From contig NZ_MUNW01000039.1 of NCBI RefSeq assembly GCF_002002725.1, forward strand, positions 49,883 to 113,882: DNA of 64,000 nt, in the 5' to 3' direction. A program made the position numbers and the translations under genes. The notes under the pieces are model-generated. The model did no database searches, was not told the origin of the DNA, and saw nothing but the letters and a program-made list of their open reading frames with translations. Positions 16,781 to 27,187 of this stretch are shown here, piece by piece. Every line of letters begins with the position of its first letter. Position 1 is the first letter of the stretch. The stretch is from Sinorhizobium sp. A49. Its GTDB lineage: Bacteria > Pseudomonadota > Alphaproteobacteria > Rhizobiales > Rhizobiaceae.

Positions 16781-17741
16781 TGAAGCGGCCAAACCTTTCC
16801 TCGATGCGGGACTGGGCATATTCCAGGCAAATCGAAAGGGTCCAGTAGATCATGGAGGCGGTGATCAGCATTTCGATATGTCGGAATTCCGTCTGGCCCT
16901 GGGTGCGGGCGAGATACATGATTTCCCAGACGCCGACGACAGAAACCAGCGACGAATCCTTCAGCATTGCGATGAACTGGTTGCCGGTCGGCGGGATGAT
17001 GACGCGCATGGCCTGCGGCAAGATGACCAGCATCATCGTCTGCGCCGGGCTGAGACCGAGCGCGGTCGCGCCCTCCGTCTGCCCGCGATTGATGCTCTGG
17101 ATGCCGGCGCGAAAAATTTCAGTCATGTAGGCGCCGTAGCAGAGCGAGAGCGCGAGAATGCCGGCCGGTACGGCGCCGATCACGTAACCCACCTGCGGTA
17201 GGCCGAGATAGATGATGTAGATTTGCATGAGCAGCGGCAGTCCGCGGAAAAGCGACGTATAGAACGTTGCAAGCCCGTAGATCACGCCATTGTTGGAGAG
17301 TTTCGCGATGGCGCCGGCCAGCGCGATGATGGTGGCGATGACGATCGAAATCGCCGAAATGAAGAGCGTCGTCGTCACGCCCTGCGTGATGAGGAAGCCG
17401 ATCTTCTTGGCGATGAAGGCGAAGGAAAGATCGAAGGAGTAGAAGAACAGCATCAGGAGCGCGAACAACTCGATCCAGACGGCGACGATCTGCTGGCGGC
17501 GTGACAGCTGGCGCAGCGCCTTCCAGTTAGCGGCGACGATGAGCGCGATCAGCACCGACGAGACGACGCGGCTGATCGCAGGGTTCTCCTTCAGCCAGTC
17601 TGTCGAGGACGGCAGAACATGGCCGATCCAGGCGGAACTGACCCCGAGGGCGTAAAGGATCGCCACGACGATCGCAAGGATTAGCAGGCCGCCGGCCCGG
17701 CGCGACGCTTCGGGATAGGTGAGTATCAGTCGACCAATCAT
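16770..17741 (-). CDS. Polar amino acid ABC transporter permease (HisM/GlnP type)
   Basis: This 323-residue permease is longer than the usual 220-240 because it carries about 100 extra N-terminal residues with three additional hydrophobic segments (GGLLILAIVVAILYALG, VVSSVLIALIVAANW, IELFALLMLFFYSF). The core contains the HEQRo-type LITQGVTTTLFIS and the EAA loop RAGIQSINRGQTEGATALGLSPAQTM. Start 17741 places MIGRLILTYPE at the N terminus. No ATPase gene is present in this operon; the fused ATPase at 22441-23949 may serve it. Confidence 0.88.
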   Translation of the reverse strand: MIGRLILTYPEASRRAGGLLILAIVVAILYALGVSSAWIGHVLPSSTDWLKENPAISRVVSSVLIALIVAANWKALRQLSRRQQIVAVWIELFALLMLFFYSFDLSFAFIAKKIGFLITQGVTTTLFISAISIVIATIIALAGAIAKLSNNGVIYGLATFYTSLFRGLPLLMQIYIIYLGLPQVGYVIGAVPAGILALSLCYGAYMTEIFRAGIQSINRGQTEGATALGLSPAQTMMLVILPQAMRVIIPPTGNQFIAMLKDSSLVSVVGVWEIMYLARTQGQTEFRHIEMLITASMIYWTLSICLEYAQSRIEERFGRFNVR

Positions 17742-17770
17742 ATTCCGCCCCTTTTTGTTGTAGAAGCTGC

Positions 17771-19057
17771 TTAAGCCGCACGCTCGCGCCACCAGTCCTG
17801 CGCCTGGAGTTTCCAGTAGGTGAGCTGTGCCACCGCAAGCCCGGCAAGGCCCCCGGCCCAGACGAGACCGAAGGGCTCGTAAAGCTTGTAACGTTCGCTT
17901 GTCCCCAATATGCCCTCGGCAACGACCTTGCCGCCGATCGCCGTGGTGTTGAGGCCGTGACCGCCAAAGGCGGTGCAGTACCAGATGCCTGGGCTCATAC
18001 GTCCGATCTGAGGCATCAGGTGACGGGCATAGGACATGAGACCTGACCAGGCGAGCTCCGTCTTGAGTCCGGCGAGTTGCGGATAGGTATCGACCATTTC
18101 GGCCCGCAGTTCCTTCACGAGCCCAGCAGTCGAGGCAGCGTGCGTGGTGATACGCCCGCCCCAGAGGATCCGGCGGCCGCCGTCGACGAGGCGGTAGTAG
18201 TCACCGGCCCGGCGGTTGTCGCCGATGGCGTTCTTCGTGGCGATCGCCGTGGCGATCAGCTCCGGCGCCTCCTCGCTGACCATCACATAGGTGGCAATCG
18301 GCAGATAGGAACGCTTCAACTTGCCATTCAGCGAACCGGTATAACCACCCGTCGTGAAGACGACGTCACGCGCCTTCACCTCGCCCCGTGCGGTTTTCAC
18401 ACGTTTTTCGGAACCGGAAGAATCCACCGAAGTCGCCAGCGACTGCTCGCAGATGCGCCCACCAAGCCGCTCGATCTCCGCCGCGATGGCACGCAGATAG
18501 TTAAGCGGGTGCATATGGAAGGCAGTCGGATTGCGCAATGCCTGGAAGTAACGCTCGGATTTCAGCACAGCACGCACGGCGTCGCGGTCCATATATTCGA
18601 GCTCGTAGCCGTACTCGTGGCTTACCTCCTCGGCATAGGCTTTGAGGCTCGCGCCATCGTCGTAACGCAGAACGCTGATAATGCCCGGTTCTGGCTTCGC
18701 ATTATCGATGCCGAGCGTCTTGATGTTCTCGCGGATGAATTCCATGCCTTCAACGGAGAGGAGGTGCAGCTTGCGCGCCGCATCCTCGCCGGTGACGCGG
18801 GCAATGTCGTCGCCGCCGGTCGCATAACCGGGGCTGACGAACCCGCCATTGCGGCCGGACGCTCCGAAGCCGACGCTCTCGGCCTCCAGCACCGTGACGC
18901 GCTTACCGGCGCGAGCAAGCTGCAGCGCCGTCGAAAGGCCGGCAAGGCCTCCGCCGACGATGACCGCGTCACATTCGACCGTACCCGAAAGGGCTGGTCG
19001 CGCCGTCCGGTCCGCCATCGTTCGTTTATAGTAGGTGTCTGGATAAGTCATCGGCAT
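17771..19057 (-). CDS. FAD-dependent oxidoreductase, gamma-glutamylputrescine oxidase-like
   Basis: This 428-residue DAO-family flavoprotein shows the Rossmann motif AVIVGGGLAGLSTALQLARAG, the FAD signature GFGASGRNGGFVSPGYATGGD and a C-terminal FGGHGLNTTAIGGKVVAEGI block. An additional hydrophobic stretch near the C terminus (GLVWAGGLAGLAVAQLTYW) may attach it to the membrane. It follows its binding protein and precedes the permease, so it probably oxidises the imported amine or N-substituted amino acid. The start at 19057 (MPMTYPDTYYKR) is typical of the family; 19051 is an alternative. Confidence 0.87.
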   Translation of the reverse strand: MPMTYPDTYYKRTMADRTARPALSGTVECDAVIVGGGLAGLSTALQLARAGKRVTVLEAESVGFGASGRNGGFVSPGYATGGDDIARVTGEDAARKLHLLSVEGMEFIRENIKTLGIDNAKPEPGIISVLRYDDGASLKAYAEEVSHEYGYELEYMDRDAVRAVLKSERYFQALRNPTAFHMHPLNYLRAIAAEIERLGGRICEQSLATSVDSSGSEKRVKTARGEVKARDVVFTTGGYTGSLNGKLKRSYLPIATYVMVSEEAPELIATAIATKNAIGDNRRAGDYYRLVDGGRRILWGGRITTHAASTAGLVKELRAEMVDTYPQLAGLKTELAWSGLMSYARHLMPQIGRMSPGIWYCTAFGGHGLNTTAIGGKVVAEGILGTSERYKLYEPFGLVWAGGLAGLAVAQLTYWKLQAQDWWRERAA

Positions 19058-19078
19058 GCGCCCCCCTTCGAACGAAAG

Positions 19079-19104
19079 GGTGCGGGCGAAAGGACGCCCG
19101 CACC
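19079..19104 (-). terminator. Stem-loop after the amino-acid binding-protein gene
   Basis: GGTGCGGGCG and CGCCCGCACC form a perfect 10-bp stem around AAAGGA. It lies between the binding-protein stop (19113) and the FAD oxidase start (19057), the same position as the hairpins in the other uptake operons. Confidence 0.6.
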
Positions 19105-19112
19105 GGTGTTTA

Positions 19113-19940
19113 TCAGTCGGCGCTGTAGTCCTTGCCATACCACTTGGTGGTGAGCTGGCCGAGCGTACCGTCCTTCTTCATCTCTTCAACGATACCACCG
19201 ACCTTGGCCGTCCACTCCGGATCGACCTTCTCGGCGATAACGACGAGCGGCTCACGGAAGGCATATTCGCCTTCGAGAACCCTGACCGGATAGCCATTCT
19301 TGATGGCATTCATCGCGGTCTGCTCGGGTGCGATCACCGCATCGAGGCGAACGCCAGCGCCGAGGCGCAGGTCGTCGAAGGGCAACATGGAATCGGCGAA
19401 GGTGCGGACCTCACCCGGCTCGAGCTTGTATTCGATCGGCGGCAGGCCTGGGGCGTCGATTTCCAGCTTGCGGTTGATGAAGTCTTCCGAGGTCGTCGCC
19501 GTTTCGACGCCGACCACCTTGCCGTTGAGGTCGGTGACGGTCTTGGCGTCGCTGTCCTTGTGCACGACGTACACATATGGGCTGTAGTAGTAGATGCCGA
19601 CGAAATCGATCACTTGCGCGCGGGCCTTAGTGGGTGTGACCGAACCGACACCAAGGTCGTAACGGCCCTGCCAGCGCCCGCCCGTGAGCGTCGCCCAGTC
19701 CGGCGTCTCGAAGCTCACCTCGACGCCGAGTCGCTTGGCGATCTCGCGCGACACGTCGATGTCGAAGCCGACCATCTCGTTGCTGTCGTCGAGATAGCTC
19801 TGGGGCGGCCAACCGCTGTTGGTGGCGACGACCATCGCCTTCTTTTCCATGACGCGATCCAACGTCTCGCCAGCATGGGCCGATAAGGCGGCAGCGACAA
19901 AGGCAACACCTACGGTCAGTCGCATGAAGAGCTTTTTCAT
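19113..19940 (-). CDS. Amino-acid-type ABC substrate-binding protein (family 3)
   Basis: This 275-residue periplasmic protein has a signal peptide (MKKLFMRLTVGVAFVAAALSAHAGE, cleavage after AHA) and the family-3 motifs GFDIDVSREIAKRLG, RYDLGVGSVTPTKARAQVIDF and LNGKVVGVETATTSEDF. It would deliver an amino acid, polyamine conjugate or opine-like solute to the HisM-type permease downstream. GGAGGACC nine bases before ATG 19940 supports the start. A GntR-type dyad lies 47 bases upstream. Confidence 0.9.
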   Translation of the reverse strand: MKKLFMRLTVGVAFVAAALSAHAGETLDRVMEKKAMVVATNSGWPPQSYLDDSNEMVGFDIDVSREIAKRLGVEVSFETPDWATLTGGRWQGRYDLGVGSVTPTKARAQVIDFVGIYYYSPYVYVVHKDSDAKTVTDLNGKVVGVETATTSEDFINRKLEIDAPGLPPIEYKLEPGEVRTFADSMLPFDDLRLGAGVRLDAVIAPEQTAMNAIKNGYPVRVLEGEYAFREPLVVIAEKVDPEWTAKVGGIVEEMKKDGTLGQLTTKWYGKDYSAD

Positions 19941-19986
19941 GTGGTCCTCCTTGTGATCCGTCAGTTTGGATCCCCGTTTATGTAAG

Positions 19987-19997
19987 ATGTCTGACAA
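19987..19997. promoter_or_regulatory. GntR-type dyad ATGTCTGACAA upstream of the 19940 gene
   Basis: It shares TGTCTGACAA with the site in front of the GntR gene at 14807-15538 and sits at a repressor-like distance from the operon start. Confidence 0.45.
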
Positions 19998-20241
19998 CCA
20001 AAGTGTCTCAAGACCCGCTGCCGCGAGTCAAGTGGCCCCTGTTTCCGATTCATGAAAGAACGACATCAATACATGTCTCATAGATATGAACTGGCCGATC
20101 GAAAGATCGTCCACTCCATATCAAACCATTTACTTCGATCGAGTGTAATCTGGCGGGACACGCATACCGGATAATCGTCGCGCCTCATGACGACAAAACG
20201 CGCACCCTGGCACGGGGTCTGATTTGTATAGCGGCTTCGTA

Positions 20242-21396
20242 TTATGACTTGAACCGATCCGGGCGGAAGGGAGCGAGCATGGGGTGCTCAGCGCCGGTCG
20301 CGACCTCGTAAGCAAGCAGTTCGCCAACGATGAGGCCCAGCGTCGCGCCACTATGACTGAAGGCGATGTAATAGCCAGGGATGGCCTTGAGGGCTCCCAG
20401 CACTGGTTCGCCGTCGCCGGGGATCGGCTTGCCGCCGACGCCGATGGAAGCGGCCTCAAGCTGTGGATTGCCCTCCATCACCTTGGATGCCTCCGCCAAA
20501 AGGGCCTCAACCACCGCCTCGTCGATCTCGTAACCACCATCGTCACGAACCTTCACGCCCTCGTCGGCCGCCCAGTCGGCGTCCACCGAGAAGGTGCCGC
20601 CCGGCGCCGGACGCACGGCGACGCGTGGCGTGTTGAGGACGGCGCGCAGGGGATGGGCGAGTGGTTTGGTCTGCACCAGCAGGGCAGTCGGGGTTCCGTC
20701 GCCAATAGTCTGCCCCGCTTCAGATGCCATCTTCGGCACAGCCGGACCGGTGGCAAGGACCACAGCATCCGTCAGGAAGCGGCCGCCCGTCGATGTTTCC
20801 GCGCCGACTGCCCGACCGCCCTCGATCACGACCCGTGCCGCGCCCTGATCGGTTACAAGCGCGCCGCCGAACAAGGCAAACTCCTTAAGCAGCAGGTCGA
20901 TCAGGACCGGCAGGTCGACCCAGCCCTCGCCCGGGTTGAAGATCGCGCCCTGTGGCGTGATCGCACTCGCATCAAGGCCTGGCGTCACTGATGCGACATC
21001 AGTTGCCGCCAGATGCCGGGCGTCATAACCGAGCGAAACCTCGTGGCGGTAGGCAGCATCGACCTCGTTTCGTTCGTCGTCTGCATCCCAGGTGAGGCCG
21101 CCGTCGAAACGAAGCCAGTCAGCATCAGGATGCCGCGCGGAAAGGGTGCGGTAGCGGTCGATGCCGGCCATGCGTAGACGATGATAGGGCTCCGAGCGCA
21201 TCCGCGCCGAATTCAGCCAGGAGAGCGAGCGGCCAGACGCGCCATTGGCCGGCGGGCCGTCGTTGATTATCGTGACGCGAATGCCGCGCCGGGCCAGCTG
21301 CAGGCCGGTAGAAACGCCGAAAATGCCGGCGCCGATGATCACCGCCGAGGTGATGGTGTTGTCGTTCATGGTCATGTCTTTCAATCTGTTGGTCAT
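20242..21396 (-). CDS. FAD-dependent oxidoreductase, DAO family
   Basis: This flavoprotein of up to 384 residues has SAVIIGAGIFGVSTGLQLARRG (FAD Rossmann motif), GASGRSLSWLNS (FAD contact) and a C-terminal FSHSGATLGLIVGELLAYEV block. It is closest in layout to DadA/glycine-oxidase-type enzymes acting on D- or N-substituted amino acids. The start is uncertain: ATG at 21396, 21375 or 21369. It is the last gene of the operon that starts at 24846 and lies 16 bases after the Gfo/Idh gene. Confidence 0.85.
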   Translation of the reverse strand: MTNRLKDMTMNDNTITSAVIIGAGIFGVSTGLQLARRGIRVTIINDGPPANGASGRSLSWLNSARMRSEPYHRLRMAGIDRYRTLSARHPDADWLRFDGGLTWDADDERNEVDAAYRHEVSLGYDARHLAATDVASVTPGLDASAITPQGAIFNPGEGWVDLPVLIDLLLKEFALFGGALVTDQGAARVVIEGGRAVGAETSTGGRFLTDAVVLATGPAVPKMASEAGQTIGDGTPTALLVQTKPLAHPLRAVLNTPRVAVRPAPGGTFSVDADWAADEGVKVRDDGGYEIDEAVVEALLAEASKVMEGNPQLEAASIGVGGKPIPGDGEPVLGALKAIPGYYIAFSHSGATLGLIVGELLAYEVATGAEHPMLAPFRPDRFKS

Positions 21397-21411
21397 GAAG
21401 ATCCGAGAAAA

Positions 21412-22419
<1,008 letters not shown>

Positions 22420-22440
22420 GGTCTTCTCCTTGAGCCGGGC

Positions 22441-23949
22441 TCAGAGCACTTCCGCAAGGAAACGCTGAAGGCGCTGACTTTGCGGATTGTCGAAAATCGC
22501 TTCGGGCGTTCCAGCCTCCACGACACGTCCCTCGTCCATGAAGACGACCTGATCGGCGACACGGCGGGCAAAGCCCATTTCATGCGTGACGACGACCATT
22601 GTCATGCCACGGCTGCCGAGATCGGCCATGAGGTTGAGTACGCCCTTGACCAGTTCGGGATCGAGCGCGCTCGTGACCTCGTCGAACAGGATGACCTCGG
22701 GCTCCATCGCCAGCGCGCGGGCAATGGCGACACGCTGCTGCTGGCCGCCCGAGAGTCCGCCCGGCCGGTGATGCTGACGGCTGGCAAGGCCGACATCGGC
22801 GAGCCGCGCCTTGGCAATGCGCTCGGCCTCGGCATTCGGCAGCCCCTTGATCTTCGTCAGCGACAGCATGACGTTTTCGAGCGCAGTGTGGTCCGGGAAG
22901 AGGTTGAAGTGCTGGAAGACCATGCCCACCCGACGGCGCAGCCGCTCCGGCTTCATGGCGAGGATACTTTCACCGTCGATCAGGATATCGCCGCTCTTCG
23001 GCTCGACCAACCGGTTGAGGCCGCGCAGAAGCGTTGACTTGCCGGAACCGGACGGGCCGATGATGCAGGTGACGCTGCCGGGTTTTACCGAAAGATCGAC
23101 ACCCTTCAGCACGTCCAACTCGCCATAGGCCATACCGAGTTGGCGGACGTCCAGGCTACCGCCCTTGAAGCTCGCCCCGGAGGTACGGCTAGCAGCATCG
23201 AGCTCGCTGACTTCTTCCAGCCCGCTGGTGATGATTGCCGGCCGCTGCTTGCCGAGTCTTAGGCGATTGTCGATCGCGTTAACAACGTGGGTGAGCGGCA
23301 CGGTGACGACCAAGTAGAAGACGCCCGCAAGCAGCAGCGGCGAAAGATTGCCGGTCACGACGGCCTGATCCTGGCCAACGCGAAAGATCTCGCGCTCGGA
23401 GGCCAGCAGGCCGAGGAAGTAGACGAGGCTGGAATCCTTCACGTTGCCGATGAACTGGTTGACAAGCGCCGGCAGCACGCGGCGCACGCCCTGTGGCACG
23501 ACGATGAGCCGCATGCCCTGCCCATAGCTCATCGAGAGCGCCCGGCAGGCTTCCATCTGGCCGCGCTCGACGCTCTGGATGCCCGAGCGAAAGATTTCAC
23601 CGATATAGGCGCCGGCAATCAGGCTGAGCGCCAGAATGCCGAGCGGATAAGGCGAAGGGCCGAACAGTTCGCGGCCAATGCGCGCAAATCCCTGGCCGAT
23701 CAGCAGGATGGTGACGATGGCCGGCAGGCCGCGGAAGACGTCCGTATAGATGCGGGCCGGTATGCGCAGCCAGGCCGAGCGCGAAATGCCCATGATGGCG
23801 AGCACCATTCCGATCACGACGCCGAGCACTGTGGAGGCCGCCGCAAGGATCAGGGTATTCTTCAGCCCGACCGTGATCATGGTCGGCAGGACTTCGGCCA
23901 TCGCGTTCCAGTCGAGGAAGCTACGGCGCAGGTTTTCAAGCCAGTTCAT
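22441..23949 (-). CDS. Fused amino acid ABC transporter permease/ATP-binding protein
   Basis: This 502-residue fusion has residues 1-230 as a HisM/GlnP-type permease (EAA loop about 113-153, [20 protein letters not shown]) and residues 262-502 as a HisP/GlnQ-type ATPase with Walker [10 protein letters not shown] (298-306), signature LSGGQ (399-403), Walker B VILFDE (419-424) and DEVTSALD in place of the commoner DEPTSALD. The linker is about 30 residues. One polypeptide therefore provides both pore and motor and would function as a homodimer. It follows its binding protein at 24010-24846. Confidence 0.93.
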   Translation of the reverse strand: MNWLENLRRSFLDWNAMAEVLPTMITVGLKNTLILAAASTVLGVVIGMVLAIMGISRSAWLRIPARIYTDVFRGLPAIVTILLIGQGFARIGRELFGPSPYPLGILALSLIAGAYIGEIFRSGIQSVERGQMEACRALSMSYGQGMRLIVVPQGVRRVLPALVNQFIGNVKDSSLVYFLGLLASEREIFRVGQDQAVVTGNLSPLLLAGVFYLVVTVPLTHVVNAIDNRLRLGKQRPAIITSGLEEVSELDAASRTSGASFKGGSLDVRQLGMAYGELDVLKGVDLSVKPGSVTCIIGPSGSGKSTLLRGLNRLVEPKSGDILIDGESILAMKPERLRRRVGMVFQHFNLFPDHTALENVMLSLTKIKGLPNAEAERIAKARLADVGLASRQHHRPGGLSGGQQQRVAIARALAMEPEVILFDEVTSALDPELVKGVLNLMADLGSRGMTMVVVTHEMGFARRVADQVVFMDEGRVVEAGTPEAIFDNPQSQRLQRFLAEVL

Positions 23950-23972
23950 CAGGGGATCCCTTGAAAGAAAGG

Positions 23973-24000
23973 CCGGTCCGACCGGGAAAGGCCGGACCGG
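23973..24000 (-). terminator. Stem-loop between binding-protein and permease-ATPase genes
   Basis: CCGGTCCG and CGGACCGG pair across a 12-base loop. It lies immediately after the binding-protein stop and before the fused permease-ATPase start. Confidence 0.5.
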
Positions 24001-24009
24001 AAGGCGGCA

Positions 24010-24846
24010 TCACTGCTTGGGAAGGTATTGATCCGGCATCGGCGTGCCCGGGAACCATTTTTCGTGCAGCGTCTTCCAAGTGCCGTCCTGCATGGCTGCC
24101 TGGAGCCCCTTGTTAAGCGACTCGCGCAGTGCGTCATTGCCCTTGCGGATCACAAAGCCGGCTGGCGCGTCGAAACTCGGAATGTTGACCGCAACCTTCA
24201 GCTCCGGATATCGCGCCGCGTAGTCCTTGGCCGCTTCGTAGTCGAGGAAATGGGCATCGACCGTGCCGTTGTTGAGCGCGGAGACGGCGGAATTGTTGTC
24301 CGGGAACTTCACGAGGTCGGCAGCGGTGAAATTTTTCTCGGCGTAGATTTCCTGCAGCGTGCCCTGGACGACGCCAAGGCGTTTGCCCTTGAGGCCAGCC
24401 GCATCGGTGATGCCGGCATCCGACGTCAGCACGGTGAGGAAACCAGCGAGATAGCCATCCGAGAAATCGACGGTCTGCTTGCGCTTATCCGTCGTACCTA
24501 TGGCGGCCGCCGCGACATCGAAGCGGCTGTTGGCAACCGAAGGCATCAGGGCGGAGAATTCCTGGCCAGTGAAGATCACCTGCTCCTTCTTGAAGCCCAT
24601 GCGCTCGGCAACGTTGAGGAAAAGCTCGATGTCGAAGCCGGTGAAGTTGCCGTCGGCGGTAGTGAAGGCATAGGGCTTGGCATCGCCCATCGTGCCGACG
24701 CTGATCACGGCCGGATCGATCAGACCGAGGGAATTATCCTGCGCTACGGCCGGCGCCGTTACGCCTGCCATGACGCCGAGGGCGATTGCAGCGGCGGTCG
24801 CCCGCATGCAGGCAAGGGGGGAAGTGATGGCTTCTGATAGTTTCAT
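24010..24846 (-). CDS. Amino-acid-type ABC substrate-binding protein (family 3)
   Basis: This 278-residue periplasmic receptor has a signal sequence of about 36 residues ([21 protein letters not shown]) and the family-3 motifs [40 protein letters not shown] (shown in part) and [17 protein letters not shown]. It is the first gene of the minus-strand unit with the fused permease-ATPase, dehydrogenase and FAD oxidase. The divergent LacI gene and its two operators share the upstream region. Confidence 0.9.
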   Translation of the reverse strand: MKLSEAITSPLACMRATAAAIALGVMAGVTAPAVAQDNSLGLIDPAVISVGTMGDAKPYAFTTADGNFTGFDIELFLNVAERMGFKKEQVIFTGQEFSALMPSVANSRFDVAAAAIGTTDKRKQTVDFSDGYLAGFLTVLTSDAGITDAAGLKGKRLGVVQGTLQEIYAEKNFTAADLVKFPDNNSAVSALNNGTVDAHFLDYEAAKDYAARYPELKVAVNIPSFDAPAGFVIRKGNDALRESLNKGLQAAMQDGTWKTLHEKWFPGTPMPDQYLPKQ

Positions 24847-24973
24847 CGATTTCGTCTCCTCTGGTGGTGTTCTCTGCGATGTCTTTAAGCCGCACGGGTC
24901 CCACCCGGACGACGGTACGACCCGCTCGTCCGGCCCGATGCCATCGCATGCCGGGATTTCGCTATTCTCACTA

Positions 24974-24987
24974 TGAGACCGGTCTCA
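24974..24987. promoter_or_regulatory. LacI operator copy 1, TGAGACCGGTCTCA
   Basis: A perfect CG-centred palindrome lies between the divergent binding-protein (24846) and LacI (25075) genes. Its centre is 21 bases from that of copy 2, two helical turns apart. Confidence 0.75.
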
Positions 24988-24992
24988 AATAA

Positions 24993-25010
24993 AAAGAGAC
25001 CGGTCTCTTT
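24993..25010. promoter_or_regulatory. LacI operator copy 2, AAAGAGACCGGTCTCTTT
   Basis: This perfect 18-bp palindrome has the same GAGACCGGTCTC core as copy 1. It probably binds the LacI protein encoded 65 bases downstream and controls both divergent promoters. Confidence 0.75.
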
Positions 25011-25074
25011 GACTTTTCTCAATTGTTATCTTCGCATTTGCCAGCCGTCAATATCTCTTGTATGGCTAACTTCC

Positions 25075-26145
25075 ATGGACCAAAGCCCGCCCCGATCCTC
25101 CTCCGTCACGGTCGCAGACGTCGCCCGCAAGGCGGGCGTCTCGAAGGCGACCGCCGCGCGCGTGTTGGGTGGCTATGGAACCGTAAGCGACCATGTGCGC
25201 GATGCCGTGACCGCCGCCGCCCGAGCCCTCGACTACCAGCCGAACGAACTGGCCCGCAGTATGACGACGGGGCGCTCTGGCACGATCGGCGTGGTGGTGG
25301 GCGATATCGAGAATCCGTTCTTCAGCCTTGCGATGCGCGGTATCAGCGATGTGGCACGGCAGGCCGGCTTCACCGTCATCCTGATCAATTCTGGCGAAGA
25401 CGCTGATACGGAAAGATCCGCAATTCGAACCCTGCTTGCAAAGCGGGTGGACGGCCTCATCGTCTCACCAGCCAAGGAAAGCGATGCCGATCATTTGCGG
25501 GAAGCCGCACGCTCCGGCCGGCCGCTCGTGCTGCTCGACCGCGGCAGCGAGACGCTCGACATCGACACCGTGATCGCCGACGACCGGCACGCCGCGGAAA
25601 ACATCACACGCCGGTTCATCGCGCTCGGCCACCGGCGTATTGCTTATCTCACTGCCTGCGACACCCCCGACCACCGCTTCCGCGCGCCGACCGACATCAA
25701 TACCGGCTCTGTGCGCCGGCGGATCGAGGGTTTCCTCGATGTCTGCCAGAAGGCTGGCCTCGAGCGAATGGAAGACTGGGTGCACGTGGGCGCCGTGACA
25801 CCGGAACACACCCGCTGTATCGCCACCGTCATACTCAAATCCTCGCGGCGTCCGACAGCGCTAATCGCATCTGACAGCGTGATCGGCCTCGAAGTCTTCA
25901 AGGTCTGTCGCGAACTTGGCGTTACTATTCCAACCGACCTGTCGCTGGTGTCGTTTCACGACGCGGACTGGACGTCCGTCACGACACCGCCCGTCACAGT
26001 CGTGCGCCAGCCGGTCTACGGCCTTGGCGAAGCGGCGGCCAAGCTATTGGTCGAGCGACTTAACGGAAACAGCGCGGAGGCAACGCGCGTGGTCCTGAAG
26101 ACGGAAGTCGTCGAGCGCGCCTCCGTGGCCGCCGCGCCGGCATAG
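25075..26145 (+). CDS. LacI family transcriptional regulator
   Basis: This 356-residue regulator has a LacI helix-turn-helix (TVADVARKAGVSKATAARVL, about residues 12-31), the hinge NELARSMTTG and an effector domain (IGVVVGDIENPFFSLAM; PTDLSLVSFHDADWTSV). ATG 25075 (MDQSPPRSSS) was chosen because upstream codons lie inside the operator region. It is divergent from the 20242-24846 uptake operon, and two perfect palindromes lie between them, so it should repress that operon and itself. Confidence 0.9.
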   Translation: MDQSPPRSSSVTVADVARKAGVSKATAARVLGGYGTVSDHVRDAVTAAARALDYQPNELARSMTTGRSGTIGVVVGDIENPFFSLAMRGISDVARQAGFTVILINSGEDADTERSAIRTLLAKRVDGLIVSPAKESDADHLREAARSGRPLVLLDRGSETLDIDTVIADDRHAAENITRRFIALGHRRIAYLTACDTPDHRFRAPTDINTGSVRRRIEGFLDVCQKAGLERMEDWVHVGAVTPEHTRCIATVILKSSRRPTALIASDSVIGLEVFKVCRELGVTIPTDLSLVSFHDADWTSVTTPPVTVVRQPVYGLGEAAAKLLVERLNGNSAEATRVVLKTEVVERASVAAAPA

Positions 26146-26220
26146 ACATTCGGCGCCATCAGAACGGGACGGTAGCGCGCTATCGGTGGCCCTGGAATAT
26201 TCCGTGCAGTCGCCCACCGG

Positions 26221-26466
26221 AAGCTCAGCAAGCGCCTTCTGGAACTTCACAAGAAACGCAGACGACAGCTCGAACCCCTCCGCCTGGAGGCAAGCATCGA
26301 CCGTTCTTATGTCGGGCGTATTGAGCGCGGCATGGAAAACGTAACCGTGTCTACCTTGGAGGCTCTGAAGAACGTCCTTTCAGTAAGCGTCGCAGAACTA
26401 TTTGCTGAGATCGGCAGGAATTCGTCACGCCCGCAGCCGCGGCGGTCGGGCCGCGGCGAAGGATAA
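26221..26466 (+). pseudogene. XRE family regulator, N-terminally truncated
   Basis: The frame RKLSKRLLELHKKRRRQLE followed by ASIDRSYVGRIERGMENVTV and STLEALKNVLSVSVAELF ends at TAA 26464-26466. The second block is the recognition helix and following helices of Cro/C1-type regulators (normally ExxxLDRSYVGxIERGxRN). A stop at about 26172 and the absence of a start codon show that the N terminus is lost. Confidence 0.65.
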
Positions 26467-26796
26467 GTCTTACAGAGGATAAAAATTCGAGCGTCGACGA
26501 CTGCCATGGATTTCTCCGGGGCTAAACGCCCGTATCGAAGGTTCACCAGAAATAGCGCCCGTGACAGACGGTTAAGTCAATTTAAAGTTGCCGAAGAAGG
26601 GGTATGATGCAACACCTTCTTCGGTCCCGCTTCCGCGTGCGCCCGATCGAGTTCGGATCGTGTATGACGATGACGACGTCGGCCATTTCCGACATGGTCG
26701 GCCTACCACAGGTCGGTGTATCAGTGCGCGACGGACAAATGACGGATCGGCTCGAGTCCATCAAGGGGTTGTAGTTGAGAATGCCCTGACAAGTAA

Positions 26797-26813
26797 GTTT
26801 CCAAATTGGGAAC
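26797..26813. promoter_or_regulatory. HigA-type operator copy 1, GTTTCCAAATTGGGAAC
   Basis: This near-perfect dyad has arms GTTTCCAA and TTGGGAAC around one base. It is repeated 26 bases downstream, just before the toxin-antitoxin operon. Confidence 0.65.
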
Positions 26814-26822
26814 GCCGCACTT

Positions 26823-26839
26823 GTTTCCAAGTTGGGAAC
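26823..26839. promoter_or_regulatory. HigA-type operator copy 2, GTTTCCAAGTTGGGAAC
   Basis: It is identical to copy 1 except for the central base and ends 20 bases before the toxin start. Paired operators of this kind are bound by HigA-type antitoxins for autoregulation. Confidence 0.65.
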
Positions 26840-26858
26840 GCGCTAAATAGGAGATAGA

Positions 26859-27170
26859 GTGAACGTTATCGCTAAATCCGCGCTGGTCAATTTTTGGAAA
26901 AGCTTGCCGAAAGGAGCTCCTAGAGAGACCGCAGAAGCCGCGATGACGGAGTGGTATGCCACCGCATCGAAGGCGAGCTGGAGCAATTTCAGCGAGTTGA
27001 AGAAGACATTTAACTCGGCTGACATGGTGGCGGGTAACAAGGTTGTTTTCGACGTCGGTGGCAACAAGTATCGCATAGTGGGGTTGGTCGCTTTTCGGTC
27101 AAAGCGAATTTTCGTTCTGTTTGTCGGGACACACGCCCAGTACGATGCGATTGACGTCAAAGAACTCTGA
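26859..27170 (+). CDS. higB: HigB-type toxin, type II mRNA interferase
   Basis: This 103-residue protein has the HigB (RelE-fold) layout: AKSALVNFWKSLP, SWSNFSELKKTFNSADMVAGN, then VVFDVGGNKYRIVG and IFVLFVGTHAQYDAIDV. HigB toxins cleave mRNA on translating ribosomes. Translation starts at GTG 26859, preceded by TAGGAGAT. The toxin gene comes first, as in classical higBA operons, and the antitoxin gene follows 17 bases later. Both the C-terminal FVGTHxxYD motif and the length are normal, so it is probably active. Confidence 0.88.
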   Translation: MNVIAKSALVNFWKSLPKGAPRETAEAAMTEWYATASKASWSNFSELKKTFNSADMVAGNKVVFDVGGNKYRIVGLVAFRSKRIFVLFVGTHAQYDAIDVKEL

Positions 27171-27187
27171 CGTGAAAGGAAGTCGAC

